Assembly (NCBI GenBank): GCA_937967805.1 | Contig: CALBTC010000277.1 | Span: 1 to 5,056 of the forward strand | Reading direction: 5' to 3' | Length of the DNA: 5,056 bases | Origin: an uncultured Anaerolineaceae bacterium | GTDB taxonomy: Bacteria > Chloroflexota > Anaerolineae > Promineifilales > Promineifilaceae | In this document: piece by piece, positions 1-5,056 of the stretch | Position numbering within the stretch: position 1 is the first letter of the stretch | How the letters are laid out: each line of letters begins with the position of its first letter | Translations under genes and position numbers: made by a program | Notes under the pieces: model-generated | What the model was told of the DNA's origin: nothing | Databases searched by the model: none | The model's input: only the letters and a program-made list of their open reading frames with translations

Positions 1-10
1 GTAAAGCTTG

Positions 11-45
11 AAGGGATTCTTCGCCAAAAGCGGCTCAGAATGACA
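11..45. repeat. Hairpin element resembling the common TCATTCTGAGC...GAAGAATC intergenic repeat
   Basis: On the minus strand TGTCATTCTGAGC is followed within a few bases by GCGAAGAATCCCTTC. ATTCT (16-20) and AGAAT (37-41) form the outer stem, and GCC (23-25) with GGC (32-34) the inner one. From memory, short intergenic palindromes with these flanks recur in many unrelated bacterial genomes; this copy would be a diverged one with a longer loop. It is AT-flanked and non-coding, and could also help end transcripts of the penicillin-binding protein gene. Confidence 0.4.
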
Positions 46-88
46 ATTTATGGGCTATTCGTTCAAATTACCCAAATAAATTTTTGAT

Positions 89-115
89 CTACAAGAACGT
101 GCGTCGCACCTGTAG
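89..115 (-). terminator. Possible hairpin terminator directly after the penicillin-binding protein gene
   Basis: CTACA (89-93) pairs with TGTAG (111-115), and an inner stem pairs GTGC (99-102) with GCAC (106-109), with an asymmetric bulge between them. The structure begins at the base right after the TAA stop. On the minus strand it is followed by ATCAAAAATTTATTT, a broken U-rich tail. It is weaker and less regular than the terminator at 3053-3083, so it may be only a partial terminator or a repeat element. Confidence 0.4.
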
Positions 116-2920
116 TTAAGATTCAATGGTAATGGTAATGGTGTGCGGTTCACCAACGTAGTTGCTGTCTTTGACCACAATCAGGCGCAAGAAATAGTCA
201 CCGGGCGGCAGCGCATCGGCGTGCAGCATCTCCAGCGGGCCGTTGATTACCGGCTGGCTGTGCGTCTCGCCCAGTGTTACCCAATCGACGTTGTCGCCGT
301 TAGGAATACCCAGCTCGATCTTATAAAACTGCACCACGCCCGGTTCAAAATCGGCCGTGCCCATGATGGGCAGGATGCCGCTCACTTTTTCGCCCTGTGC
401 CGGGCTGCTGATGCGGTACACGGCCACCCGGTTGGGATCGCGGGCCAGAGCCAGGAGCTCTTCGTTGCAAACGGCCGTTGGCAGCAGCGCCAGGTTGTTC
501 GCCTGCGCCCATTCGTGGGCCGCCTTCACGCTTTCCGGGTTGCGCGGCGGCGCCAAAAAGAGCTGGGGCAAGGCATCTGCCGGCAGCAGCGTGGCGTCCG
601 TGCCTTCAGCCAGGTGGCAGAAGAGCTGCGGTGGCGGTGCGTCTTCGTCCACCTCGGCCCCCAACAACACCTCGGCGGGGACAGGTGGCAGCGGCACGGC
701 CGGCATGCGCAGCACGGCCGGTTCAATTTCTTCCCAGGCCACCAAATTCGGATCGATAGTTGCCGGTACGGCCGGATTGTTGTTCACCAAGAACAGTTCA
801 GACCCGGCAGGCGTGCATTCAGTTGCCCCAATGGTGACGGAGCTGAGGCTGCATAACGGCCGTTCCTGCAAACCTTCTGGCCGGACAAAATCAGCCACTG
901 GGTCTGCCCCGTTCACCTTCAAGGTCGCCAGCAAATCGTAGTTGGTGTAGACAGCCTGCATGTAGTCGCGCCACAGCGGCGCCGCGCCGGTGAGCCCACT
1001 GATATTGATCATCTCGCTGTTGTCTGTGTTGCCGGTCCACACGCCGACCACCAGGCCGGGCGTGTAGCCCATCGTCCAGTTGTCGCGGAAATCGTTGGTG
1101 GTGCCGGTTTTGGCGGCGGCGGGGAAGGGCAGCGCCAGCGGATTGCTGAGCCCCATTGCCGGGGCGCGGGCTTCATCGTCGTCTAAAATGTTGCTAATCA
1201 GGTAAGCCACGCGCGGATCAATGACGGAAACGGCCGCTTGCGGCGGCTGCTCAAACAACACCTCGCCGTTGCTCTTCTGCACGCGCAAAATGGAGGTTGG
1301 TGTGACCTTGTTGCCGTTGTTGGCAAACACGGCATAGGCAGCGGTCAGGTCCAGCGGCGTCACTTCCGCCCCGCCCAGCGTGAGGGAGAGGCCGTAATTG
1401 CTGGAATCCTGCTCCCAGGTGGTGATGCCCATCTGCCGGGCAAATTCCAGCAGGCGCGGCACGCCCAAATCTTGCAGCACCAGCACCGCCGGCACGTTGT
1501 AGCTGTTGGCCAATGCCGCACGCAGACGAACGGGGCCGTGGAAACGGCCGTCATAATTAACAGGCGCGTATGTGTCGCCGTTAAACTGCGGATAATCGAC
1601 CTCTACGTCCCACAGCAGGTCGGCGGCGGTCCAGGCCGGTTCGCCGGCTTCATCGGGCGAGAGGGCGGCGGCGTAGGTGAGCGGCTTGATGCTGCTGCCC
1701 GGCTGCTGCAAAGAGAGCGTCACGTTTACATGGCCGTCGATGCTTTCATCGCGATAGTTGACGCTGCCCAGCATGGCCAAAATCTCGCCCGTGCCCGGTT
1801 TCATGGCCACCAGCGCGGCGTTGGTCAGGTTGTGCTCCGGACCGACGGCGGCCACATGCTGCTGCGCCAGTTGTTCGGCCAGTCGCTGGTATTTCAAATC
1901 CAGCGTGGTGGTGACGCGCAAGCCGCCATTGGCGACGGCCTCGGCGCCGTACAGCGCTTCCAACTGCTGCCGGACGTAAACGGCAAAGTGGGGCGCTTCC
2001 AGGCTCACTTCTTGCGGGGCAAAGGTAAGCGGTTCCTGGTAGGCAGCCACGGCCTGATCCTGGGTAATAAATCCTTCACTGACCATCAAATTGAGCACCA
2101 GCCATTGGCGCTCTTTGGCCCCTTCCAGGTTGGTTAGGGGATCAAGTTCAACGGGGCTTTGCGGCAGAGCAGCCAGCAGGGAAGCTTCGGCCAGGGTCAA
2201 ATCGACGGCCGTTTTGTCAAAATAGGTGTCGGCCGCTGCTTCAATGCCGTAGGCCAGGTTGCCGTAATAAATCTCGTTGAGATACATCTCTATGATTTCA
2301 TCCTTGCTGTAATCCCGATTCATGATCCAGGCCAGGATGATCTCTTTGGTTTTGCGGTTGTAAGAGATTTCGGTGCGCTCTTCATAATCAAAGGCTAGGT
2401 GGCGCACCAGCTGCTGGGTAATGGTGCTGCCGCCGACGGGACGGCCGTCCGGGTTGCGCAAGTTGGCCACCAGCGCCGCCACCAGCGAGGGCACATCGGC
2501 TCCCGGATTTTCGTAGAAGCTGTCATCTTCCACGGCCACAGTGGCGTGGATGAGGTGAGAAGGAATCTGGCTGATAGGAACGGCCGTGCGCTTGCCCTCG
2601 CCAAAAAACTCCCAGAGCAGCTCGCCGTTGCGGTCAAAAATCTGGGTCGTTTCAAACGTTTCCCGGTCACGGGCAGCGTCCAGCTTGGCGATGCCGTCTT
2701 CAATTTCCTGCGACAGATTGGCGTAAACCAGGGTACCGGCCACTACCACGCCACCAAAGATAAGCATGGCCAGCAGCAAAATGCCGACAAGCAGGGCGCG
2801 GCCCAGGCAGCCAAAACAGCCGCGTCGCTTGCGCGCAGGCGGCGCGGCGCGCCGGGTTTGCGGTTGAGGCGGTGGCGATTCAAAAAGGGCCATCGGTCGG
2901 GTGATGTCGTCTTTTGTCAT
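116..2920 (-). CDS. Bifunctional class A penicillin-binding protein (PBP1A-like transglycosylase/transpeptidase)
   Basis: This enzyme polymerises lipid II into glycan strands and cross-links the stem peptides at the outer face of the cytoplasmic membrane. A basic, Pro-rich cytoplasmic tail (about 1-41) precedes one membrane helix (about 42-68). The GT51 domain follows: ED at 131-132 with the presumed catalytic Glu131, GGSTITQQL at 163-171, RKxxE at 189-193 and YLN at 213-215. The transpeptidase domain has SxxK at 409-412 (Ser409 nucleophile), SYN at 473-475 and KTGTT at 604-608. After about 665 come a Pro-rich linker with four cysteines and a beta-rich end (about 836-934) resembling the PBP C-terminal (BiPBP_C-type) domain. 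All key motifs are present, so it should be active. At 934 residues it is longer than many PBP1A proteins because of this tail. The ATG at 2920 has AGGAG 5 bases upstream. No convincing promoter is visible in 2931-3052. The family assignment is secure; the exact paralogue name is not. Confidence 0.96.
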   Translation of the reverse strand: MTKDDITRPMALFESPPPQPQTRRAAPPARKRRGCFGCLGRALLVGILLLAMLIFGGVVVAGTLVYANLSQEIEDGIAKLDAARDRETFETTQIFDRNGELLWEFFGEGKRTAVPISQIPSHLIHATVAVEDDSFYENPGADVPSLVAALVANLRNPDGRPVGGSTITQQLVRHLAFDYEERTEISYNRKTKEIILAWIMNRDYSKDEIIEMYLNEIYYGNLAYGIEAAADTYFDKTAVDLTLAEASLLAALPQSPVELDPLTNLEGAKERQWLVLNLMVSEGFITQDQAVAAYQEPLTFAPQEVSLEAPHFAVYVRQQLEALYGAEAVANGGLRVTTTLDLKYQRLAEQLAQQHVAAVGPEHNLTNAALVAMKPGTGEILAMLGSVNYRDESIDGHVNVTLSLQQPGSSIKPLTYAAALSPDEAGEPAWTAADLLWDVEVDYPQFNGDTYAPVNYDGRFHGPVRLRAALANSYNVPAVLVLQDLGVPRLLEFARQMGITTWEQDSSNYGLSLTLGGAEVTPLDLTAAYAVFANNGNKVTPTSILRVQKSNGEVLFEQPPQAAVSVIDPRVAYLISNILDDDEARAPAMGLSNPLALPFPAAAKTGTTNDFRDNWTMGYTPGLVVGVWTGNTDNSEMINISGLTGAAPLWRDYMQAVYTNYDLLATLKVNGADPVADFVRPEGLQERPLCSLSSVTIGATECTPAGSELFLVNNNPAVPATIDPNLVAWEEIEPAVLRMPAVPLPPVPAEVLLGAEVDEDAPPPQLFCHLAEGTDATLLPADALPQLFLAPPRNPESVKAAHEWAQANNLALLPTAVCNEELLALARDPNRVAVYRISSPAQGEKVSGILPIMGTADFEPGVVQFYKIELGIPNGDNVDWVTLGETHSQPVINGPLEMLHADALPPGDYFLRLIVVKDSNYVGEPHTITITIES

Positions 2921-2925
2921 GCGTT

Positions 2926-2930
2926 CTCCT
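2926..2930 (-). promoter_or_regulatory. Ribosome binding site of the penicillin-binding protein gene
   Basis: The minus strand reads AGGAG here, within GCAGGAGAACGC, 5 bases before the ATG at 2920. This supports the start that keeps the whole cytoplasmic tail and the single membrane helix. Confidence 0.75.
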
Positions 2931-3052
2931 GCAAAGTCGTTTCAGTCTACAGATGGAATATTGGTATTTGCAGTTTAGGGGAACGGCCGTCTCCCAACTG
3001 TCCGCCCGTTGAACGATTCCGTGACGACAACCTGACGCCCGCCTACGCTCAT

Positions 3053-3083
3053 AAAAAAAGAGCGCCCCGCAGGACGCTCTTTT
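3053..3083 (-). terminator. Intrinsic terminator downstream of the LysM protein gene
   Basis: The arms AAAAGAGCG (3056-3064) and CGCTCTTTT (3075-3083) form a perfect 9-bp stem. After one C/A mismatch it continues with CC/GG (3066-3067 with 3072-3073) around a CGCA loop. Read on the minus strand, the hairpin is followed by an unbroken run of seven T (3059-3053). The A-rich left side means it might also stop plus-strand transcripts. It lies about 90 bases past the LysM stop codon and about 130 bases before the next start, so it should separate the two genes into independent units. Confidence 0.88.
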
Positions 3084-3169
3084 CGGTTATCGGTTGTCGG
3101 TAAGCCGTAATCGGTAAGAGCAATGCATTAACTGATCACCGATTACTGTTCACCGTTTACCGTTTACGG
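3083..3169. repeat. Inverted array of degenerate heptamer repeats
   Basis: On the plus strand, five end-to-end 7-base units of the type TCGGTAA fill 3083-3117 (TCGGTTA, TCGGTTG, TCGGTAA, GCCGTAA, TCGGTAA). After an 11-base centre containing most of the palindrome AATGCATT, six units of the opposite orientation fill 3128-3169 (TTAACTG, ATCACCG, ATTACTG, TTCACCG, TTTACCG, TTTACGG). The tiling has no gaps. The two arms can pair in several registers, for example GTAATCGGT (3107-3115) with ACCGATTAC (3138-3146), or GCCGTAA (3104-3110) with TTACGGC (3164-3170). The array starts 3 bases past the LysM stop codon and runs directly into the terminator stem, so it would be transcribed as a structured 3' untranslated region. 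Its function is unknown. Confidence 0.8.
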
Positions 3170-3172
3170 CAA

Positions 3173-4864
3173 CTAGCCGCGGCGCAGCATAACGACGCCG
3201 ACGCCGGCCAGCAGCACCAGAATGGCAGCCACTACGAGGACGATGCCGCCAATGCTGCTAAAGAAGCCGCCTTCCTCAACGGGCACAGCGGCGGCTTCAT
3301 CGGCTGTTTCGGCAGCGGCCGTATCTGCTGCGGCCGTTTCGCCGGTGGTGGTGTCGGCAACGGCCGTTTCCTGTGGATCAAACCGTGCGCCAAAGGAAAC
3401 GGAAATTTGAGCCCCTTCAGACACAGACACAGCCCAACTGGGGGACGTCGTCGGCTGATAATCGGCGGGAGGGAAGATTTGTACCTGGTACGTGTCCGGT
3501 TCCAGATTCTCGAAGCAGTACGGCTCGCTCACACCATCGGTGATGTGCGTGGTTACCGTGCTGCCGCCCCGGAAAATGGTGATGGCGGCATCGGCCTGCA
3601 ACTGCTCGGCTTCGTTGCGCGATCCGTCTGCATTCTGGTCATCAAAGGCCGCCACGCAAATGGTACCGGTGGTTGGTGTGGTTTCAGCAGCCGCCTCTTC
3701 AAGCGGCGCGGCAGGAGCCTCAGCCACGGTCTCCTCGCTGGCGGCCCCTTCCACTTCAATCACTTCTTCGGCCGGAGCTTCTTCGCCGGTTTCGGCTGCG
3801 GCTTCTTCTTCGCCGGCGGCTTCGGCCGTTGGTTCCGGCGCAGCCACCACTTCGCCCGGTTCTTTAATGAGCAGCTCCTGTCCCACGGCAATAAAGGCCG
3901 GATTGTTGTTCAGGTCGCGGATGGCGGGCAACGCTTCTTCCGGCGTCATATTCAGTGCCGGTGCATACTGAATGGCGATGGTCCAGAAGCTGTCGCCCGT
4001 GTTAACCACGTGAACAATAGAGCCATCAGCGCGCGGGGTAGGCGTGGGGAACGGTGTGGCCGTGGGGCCAGACTGCGCGGCAGGAGCGCTGCTGCTGCCG
4101 CTGCTGCCGCCGGGGGAGCTGGCCGGCACATTGCTGGTAGTGCCCAGCGCATACAGCCCAACGCCGTCCATAAAAAAGCCGCTGTTTACGTAGGGATGGC
4201 GCGACCCCATTTCCAGAAAAATAATCATCGATTCGGCGGTGGCTGTAAAGTCCCAAATATAGGTTTGCTGGGCCAGGTAGAAGGGGAAGACGTTATCGGC
4301 CGTCCAGGTTGGACTGTACGTTAAACCGGCGCTGCGCCAACCGGAGCCAGCGGGCCCCACGCTAAAGCGAATGAAACCGGAATCGTTGCGGTGCGGCTGC
4401 GTTTTGCCATTATCATAAGATTCCACAATGTCGACAAAAATAGGGGCCGAGATGCGGTAGTTGCGGCCAACTTCCAGTCCAGATACTTCTTGAGATAGCG
4501 CCACAAAAAGCGGCGCCCACGGCTTAAACAACTTTAGGGTATAGCTGCCGTCGCGGAAAAAGATAGAGCGTTCATTTTCGGGGGCATCCTCAATATTCCA
4601 TACAACTGTTTCCGGCCGGTACGCAACCTGGCCATTGGTGCCGTCAAAAGCAACACCATCCAGCCAATGCATCCGCCAGCCGTTTGGCACGGCAATCTGG
4701 GGAATATTATTTTGGTTAAAGTAACCCGCTTCAAAACCGGGGTTTTCAAACAAGTTTTCAGAAACAATTTCCTGGGCGGCCACATCGCTGCGCGGGAAAC
4801 CTAATACCGCTACAAATAATGCTGCTGCCAGAAGCAGCATGCTGTTTGCCATTTTATTTTTCAT
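3173..4864 (-). CDS. Secreted LysM-domain surface protein with lectin-like and SdrD-B-like domains and a C-terminal membrane anchor
   Basis: The 563-residue product is probably exported and anchored to the outer face of the membrane. A signal peptide (1-30) has a Leu/Ala-rich core and a likely cut at VAA|Q. Residues about 35-241 look like a carbohydrate-binding beta-sandwich, opening with NLFENPGFE and rich in Trp. A Ser/Gly/Thr/Pro linker leads to a LysM domain (about 283-333, with NTGDSFWTIA and VGQELLI), a fold that binds GlcNAc-containing glycans. A very acidic Ala/Glu linker (336-400) is followed by an SdrD-B/CnaB-like domain (about 401-494), which carries an EF-hand-like loop and the protein's only two cysteines, Cys403 and Cys450. 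A Thr/Ala/Glu linker and one helix (539-560) end in RRG; there is no LPXTG sortase motif. I chose the ATG at 4864 because GGAGG lies 7 bases upstream and a signal peptide follows directly; the frame is open to an ATG at 4963, but that start gives an implausible basic leader. No catalytic domain is visible. Glycan binding or surface scaffolding is inferred, and the N-terminal domain call is the weakest part. Confidence 0.9.
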   Translation of the reverse strand: MKNKMANSMLLLAAALFVAVLGFPRSDVAAQEIVSENLFENPGFEAGYFNQNNIPQIAVPNGWRMHWLDGVAFDGTNGQVAYRPETVVWNIEDAPENERSIFFRDGSYTLKLFKPWAPLFVALSQEVSGLEVGRNYRISAPIFVDIVESYDNGKTQPHRNDSGFIRFSVGPAGSGWRSAGLTYSPTWTADNVFPFYLAQQTYIWDFTATAESMIIFLEMGSRHPYVNSGFFMDGVGLYALGTTSNVPASSPGGSSGSSSAPAAQSGPTATPFPTPTPRADGSIVHVVNTGDSFWTIAIQYAPALNMTPEEALPAIRDLNNNPAFIAVGQELLIKEPGEVVAAPEPTAEAAGEEEAAAETGEEAPAEEVIEVEGAASEETVAEAPAAPLEEAAAETTPTTGTICVAAFDDQNADGSRNEAEQLQADAAITIFRGGSTVTTHITDGVSEPYCFENLEPDTYQVQIFPPADYQPTTSPSWAVSVSEGAQISVSFGARFDPQETAVADTTTGETAAADTAAAETADEAAAVPVEEGGFFSSIGGIVLVVAAILVLLAGVGVVMLRRG

Positions 4865-4871
4865 CTTCCGT

Positions 4872-4876
4872 CCTCC
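4872..4876 (-). promoter_or_regulatory. Ribosome binding site of the LysM protein gene
   Basis: The minus strand reads GGAGG here, 7 bases before the ATG at 4864. This near-ideal Shine-Dalgarno match decides the start: the in-frame ATG at 4963 would place 33 extra, basic residues before a normal signal peptide. Confidence 0.85.
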
Positions 4877-4948
4877 ACACATCCAATACCCGCTGATAGG
4901 TTTTTTAGGGCATTGTCTCTTCCATGTGTCGTTGCGTATTTCTATGCG

Positions 4949-4961
4949 GACCCTTCGGGTC
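4949..4961 (-). other. Small stem-loop in the leader of the LysM protein gene
   Basis: GACCC (4949-4953) and GGGTC (4957-4961) pair around three bases. On the minus strand this is a 5-bp stem closed by C-GAA-G, a compact and stable loop type. It sits about 85 bases before the start codon. It may be structural only; nothing resembles a known riboswitch. Confidence 0.3.
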
Positions 4962-4985
4962 ATTTAGTTTGCCTAGACAAAAATA

Positions 4986-5008
4986 TAGCGCAATGGCGAA
5001 TTGCGCTA
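4986..5008 (-). terminator. Strong hairpin with a U-rich tail: terminator of an off-window gene or leader hairpin
   Basis: TAGCGCAAT (4986-4994) and ATTGCGCTA (5000-5008) form a perfect 9-bp stem around a 5-base loop. On the minus strand the stem is followed by TATTTTTG, which resembles an intrinsic terminator. If the promoter at 5022-5050 is used, the hairpin would instead lie within the first 10 to 30 bases of the LysM mRNA, as a stabiliser or attenuator. It could also end a minus-strand gene beyond position 5056, or be a dispersed palindromic repeat. The sequence alone does not decide. Confidence 0.5.
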
Positions 5009-5017
5009 CAAGCAAGC

Positions 5018-5055
5018 GAAAATTGTAACATACCGCTCAGGAAACAACAATTTTC
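5018..5055. repeat. Inverted repeat overlapping the candidate promoter
   Basis: GAAAATTGT (5018-5026) and ACAATTTTC (5047-5055) are perfect 9-base inverted copies separated by 20 bases. The left arm covers most of the putative -10 box and the right arm overlaps the putative -35 box. That layout could be a binding site for a dimeric regulator, but AT-rich DNA makes such repeats by chance fairly often, and the window ends here. Confidence 0.4.
5022..5050 (-). promoter_or_regulatory. Candidate sigma-70-type promoter for the LysM protein gene
   Basis: On the minus strand, TTGTTG (5050-5045) and TACAAT (5027-5022) are separated by 17 bases. The -10 box matches TATAAT at five of six positions; the -35 box keeps only TTG of TTGACA. 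Transcription would begin near 5015 and give a leader of about 150 bases. A second, weaker pair (TTGTAG, 18 bases, TATATT) lies just downstream and uses the hairpin at 4986-5008 as its spacer. No experimental start is known. Confidence 0.45.
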
Positions 5056-5056
5056 A

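Larger units (their letters stand above)
471..3367. repeat. Dispersed palindrome ACGGCCGT, eight exact copies
   Basis: Exact copies start at 471, 856, 1544, 2205, 2441, 2580, 2983 and 3360. Near copies differing at one end base start at 351, 696, 714, 768, 1230, 3315, 3330, 3822 and 4296. About 0.1 exact copies would be expected in 5 kb of random DNA with 55-60% GC (hand estimate). Within genes the octamer is read in all three frames: Thr-Ala-Val at 471, 2205, 2580 and 3360, Arg-Pro at 856, and Asp-Gly-Arg at 1544 and 2441. The copy at 2983 is intergenic. The selection therefore acts on DNA rather than on a protein motif. Confidence 0.8.

Noticed and set aside
143..856. A 237-residue open frame on the plus strand
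   Set aside because: It is antisense to the C-terminal part of the penicillin-binding protein gene, with His/Arg/Gln-rich composition and no family resemblance.
1238..2137. A 299-residue open frame on the plus strand
   Set aside because: It lies wholly antisense to the transpeptidase-encoding part of the penicillin-binding protein gene, has no recognisable domain, and is rich in His, Gln, Arg and Gly as expected from the reverse of GC-rich codons.
2931..3052. Promoter for the penicillin-binding protein gene
   Set aside because: Pairs such as TTGGGA with TAAACT have a 14-base spacing and others match consensus poorly. A promoter must probably lie here because of the terminator upstream, but I cannot identify it.
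2399..3103. A 234-residue plus-strand frame extending from the penicillin-binding protein gene into the intergenic region
   Set aside because: Most of it is antisense to the well-supported GT51 region; its end runs through the terminator and it has no visible domain.
3083..3169. CRISPR array
   Set aside because: The repeats are 7 bases long, degenerate, gapless and in two orientations; there are no spacers and no cas genes.
3665..3859. Frameshift or tandem-repeat expansion in the Ala/Glu-rich linker
   Set aside because: The frame stays open through recognisable domains on both sides and the codons vary, so this is an ordinary acidic surface linker rather than a sequencing error or DNA-level repeat.
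3407..4324. A 305-residue open frame on the plus strand
   Set aside because: It is antisense to the LysM protein gene. Its Phe/Gly/Arg-rich and poly-Ala stretches mirror the Ala/Glu and Ser/Gly linkers of the real protein.
116..4864. Two-gene operon encoding a wall complex
   Set aside because: A strong intrinsic terminator and a 252-base gap separate the genes, so co-transcription is unlikely even though the functions are related.

Overview
The window looks like part of a free-living bacterial chromosome, most likely from the phylum Chloroflexota (Anaerolineae or a relative). That placement is an inference. It rests on the style of the two proteins (a class A penicillin-binding protein with an Asn in its first glycosyltransferase motif, and a signal-peptide, lectin-like, LysM, SdrD-B-like, C-terminal membrane helix surface protein), on fairly high GC coding DNA with AT-rich gaps, and on a heavily over-represented palindrome, ACGGCCGT. 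No marker gene is present to prove it.

There are two real genes, both on the minus strand and each apparently its own transcription unit. Reading in the direction of transcription: 5056-4865 is a leader region with a candidate sigma-70-type promoter overlapped by an inverted repeat, then a hairpin, then a strong ribosome binding site. 4864-3173 encodes a 563-residue secreted, membrane-anchored LysM protein. 3172-2921 is an intergenic region with an inverted array of degenerate 7-base repeats running into a clear intrinsic terminator, followed by the upstream region of the next gene. 2920-116 encodes a 934-residue bifunctional class A penicillin-binding protein. 115-1 is an AT-rich tail with two small hairpin elements.

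The genes fit together as cell-envelope functions. The penicillin-binding protein has all the glycosyltransferase and transpeptidase signature motifs, so the organism probably makes a cross-linked peptidoglycan wall. The LysM protein is built to sit on the outer face of the membrane and bind glycan, perhaps the wall itself. The terminator between them argues against a simple operon, so the link is by theme and position only.

No mobile element, CRISPR array, RNA gene, defence system or clearly new system is visible. The most interesting signals are at the DNA level: the ACGGCCGT palindrome (eight exact copies in about 5 kb, used in all three reading frames and once between genes) and the inverted heptamer array. 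The long open frames on the plus strand are antisense shadows of the two genes.
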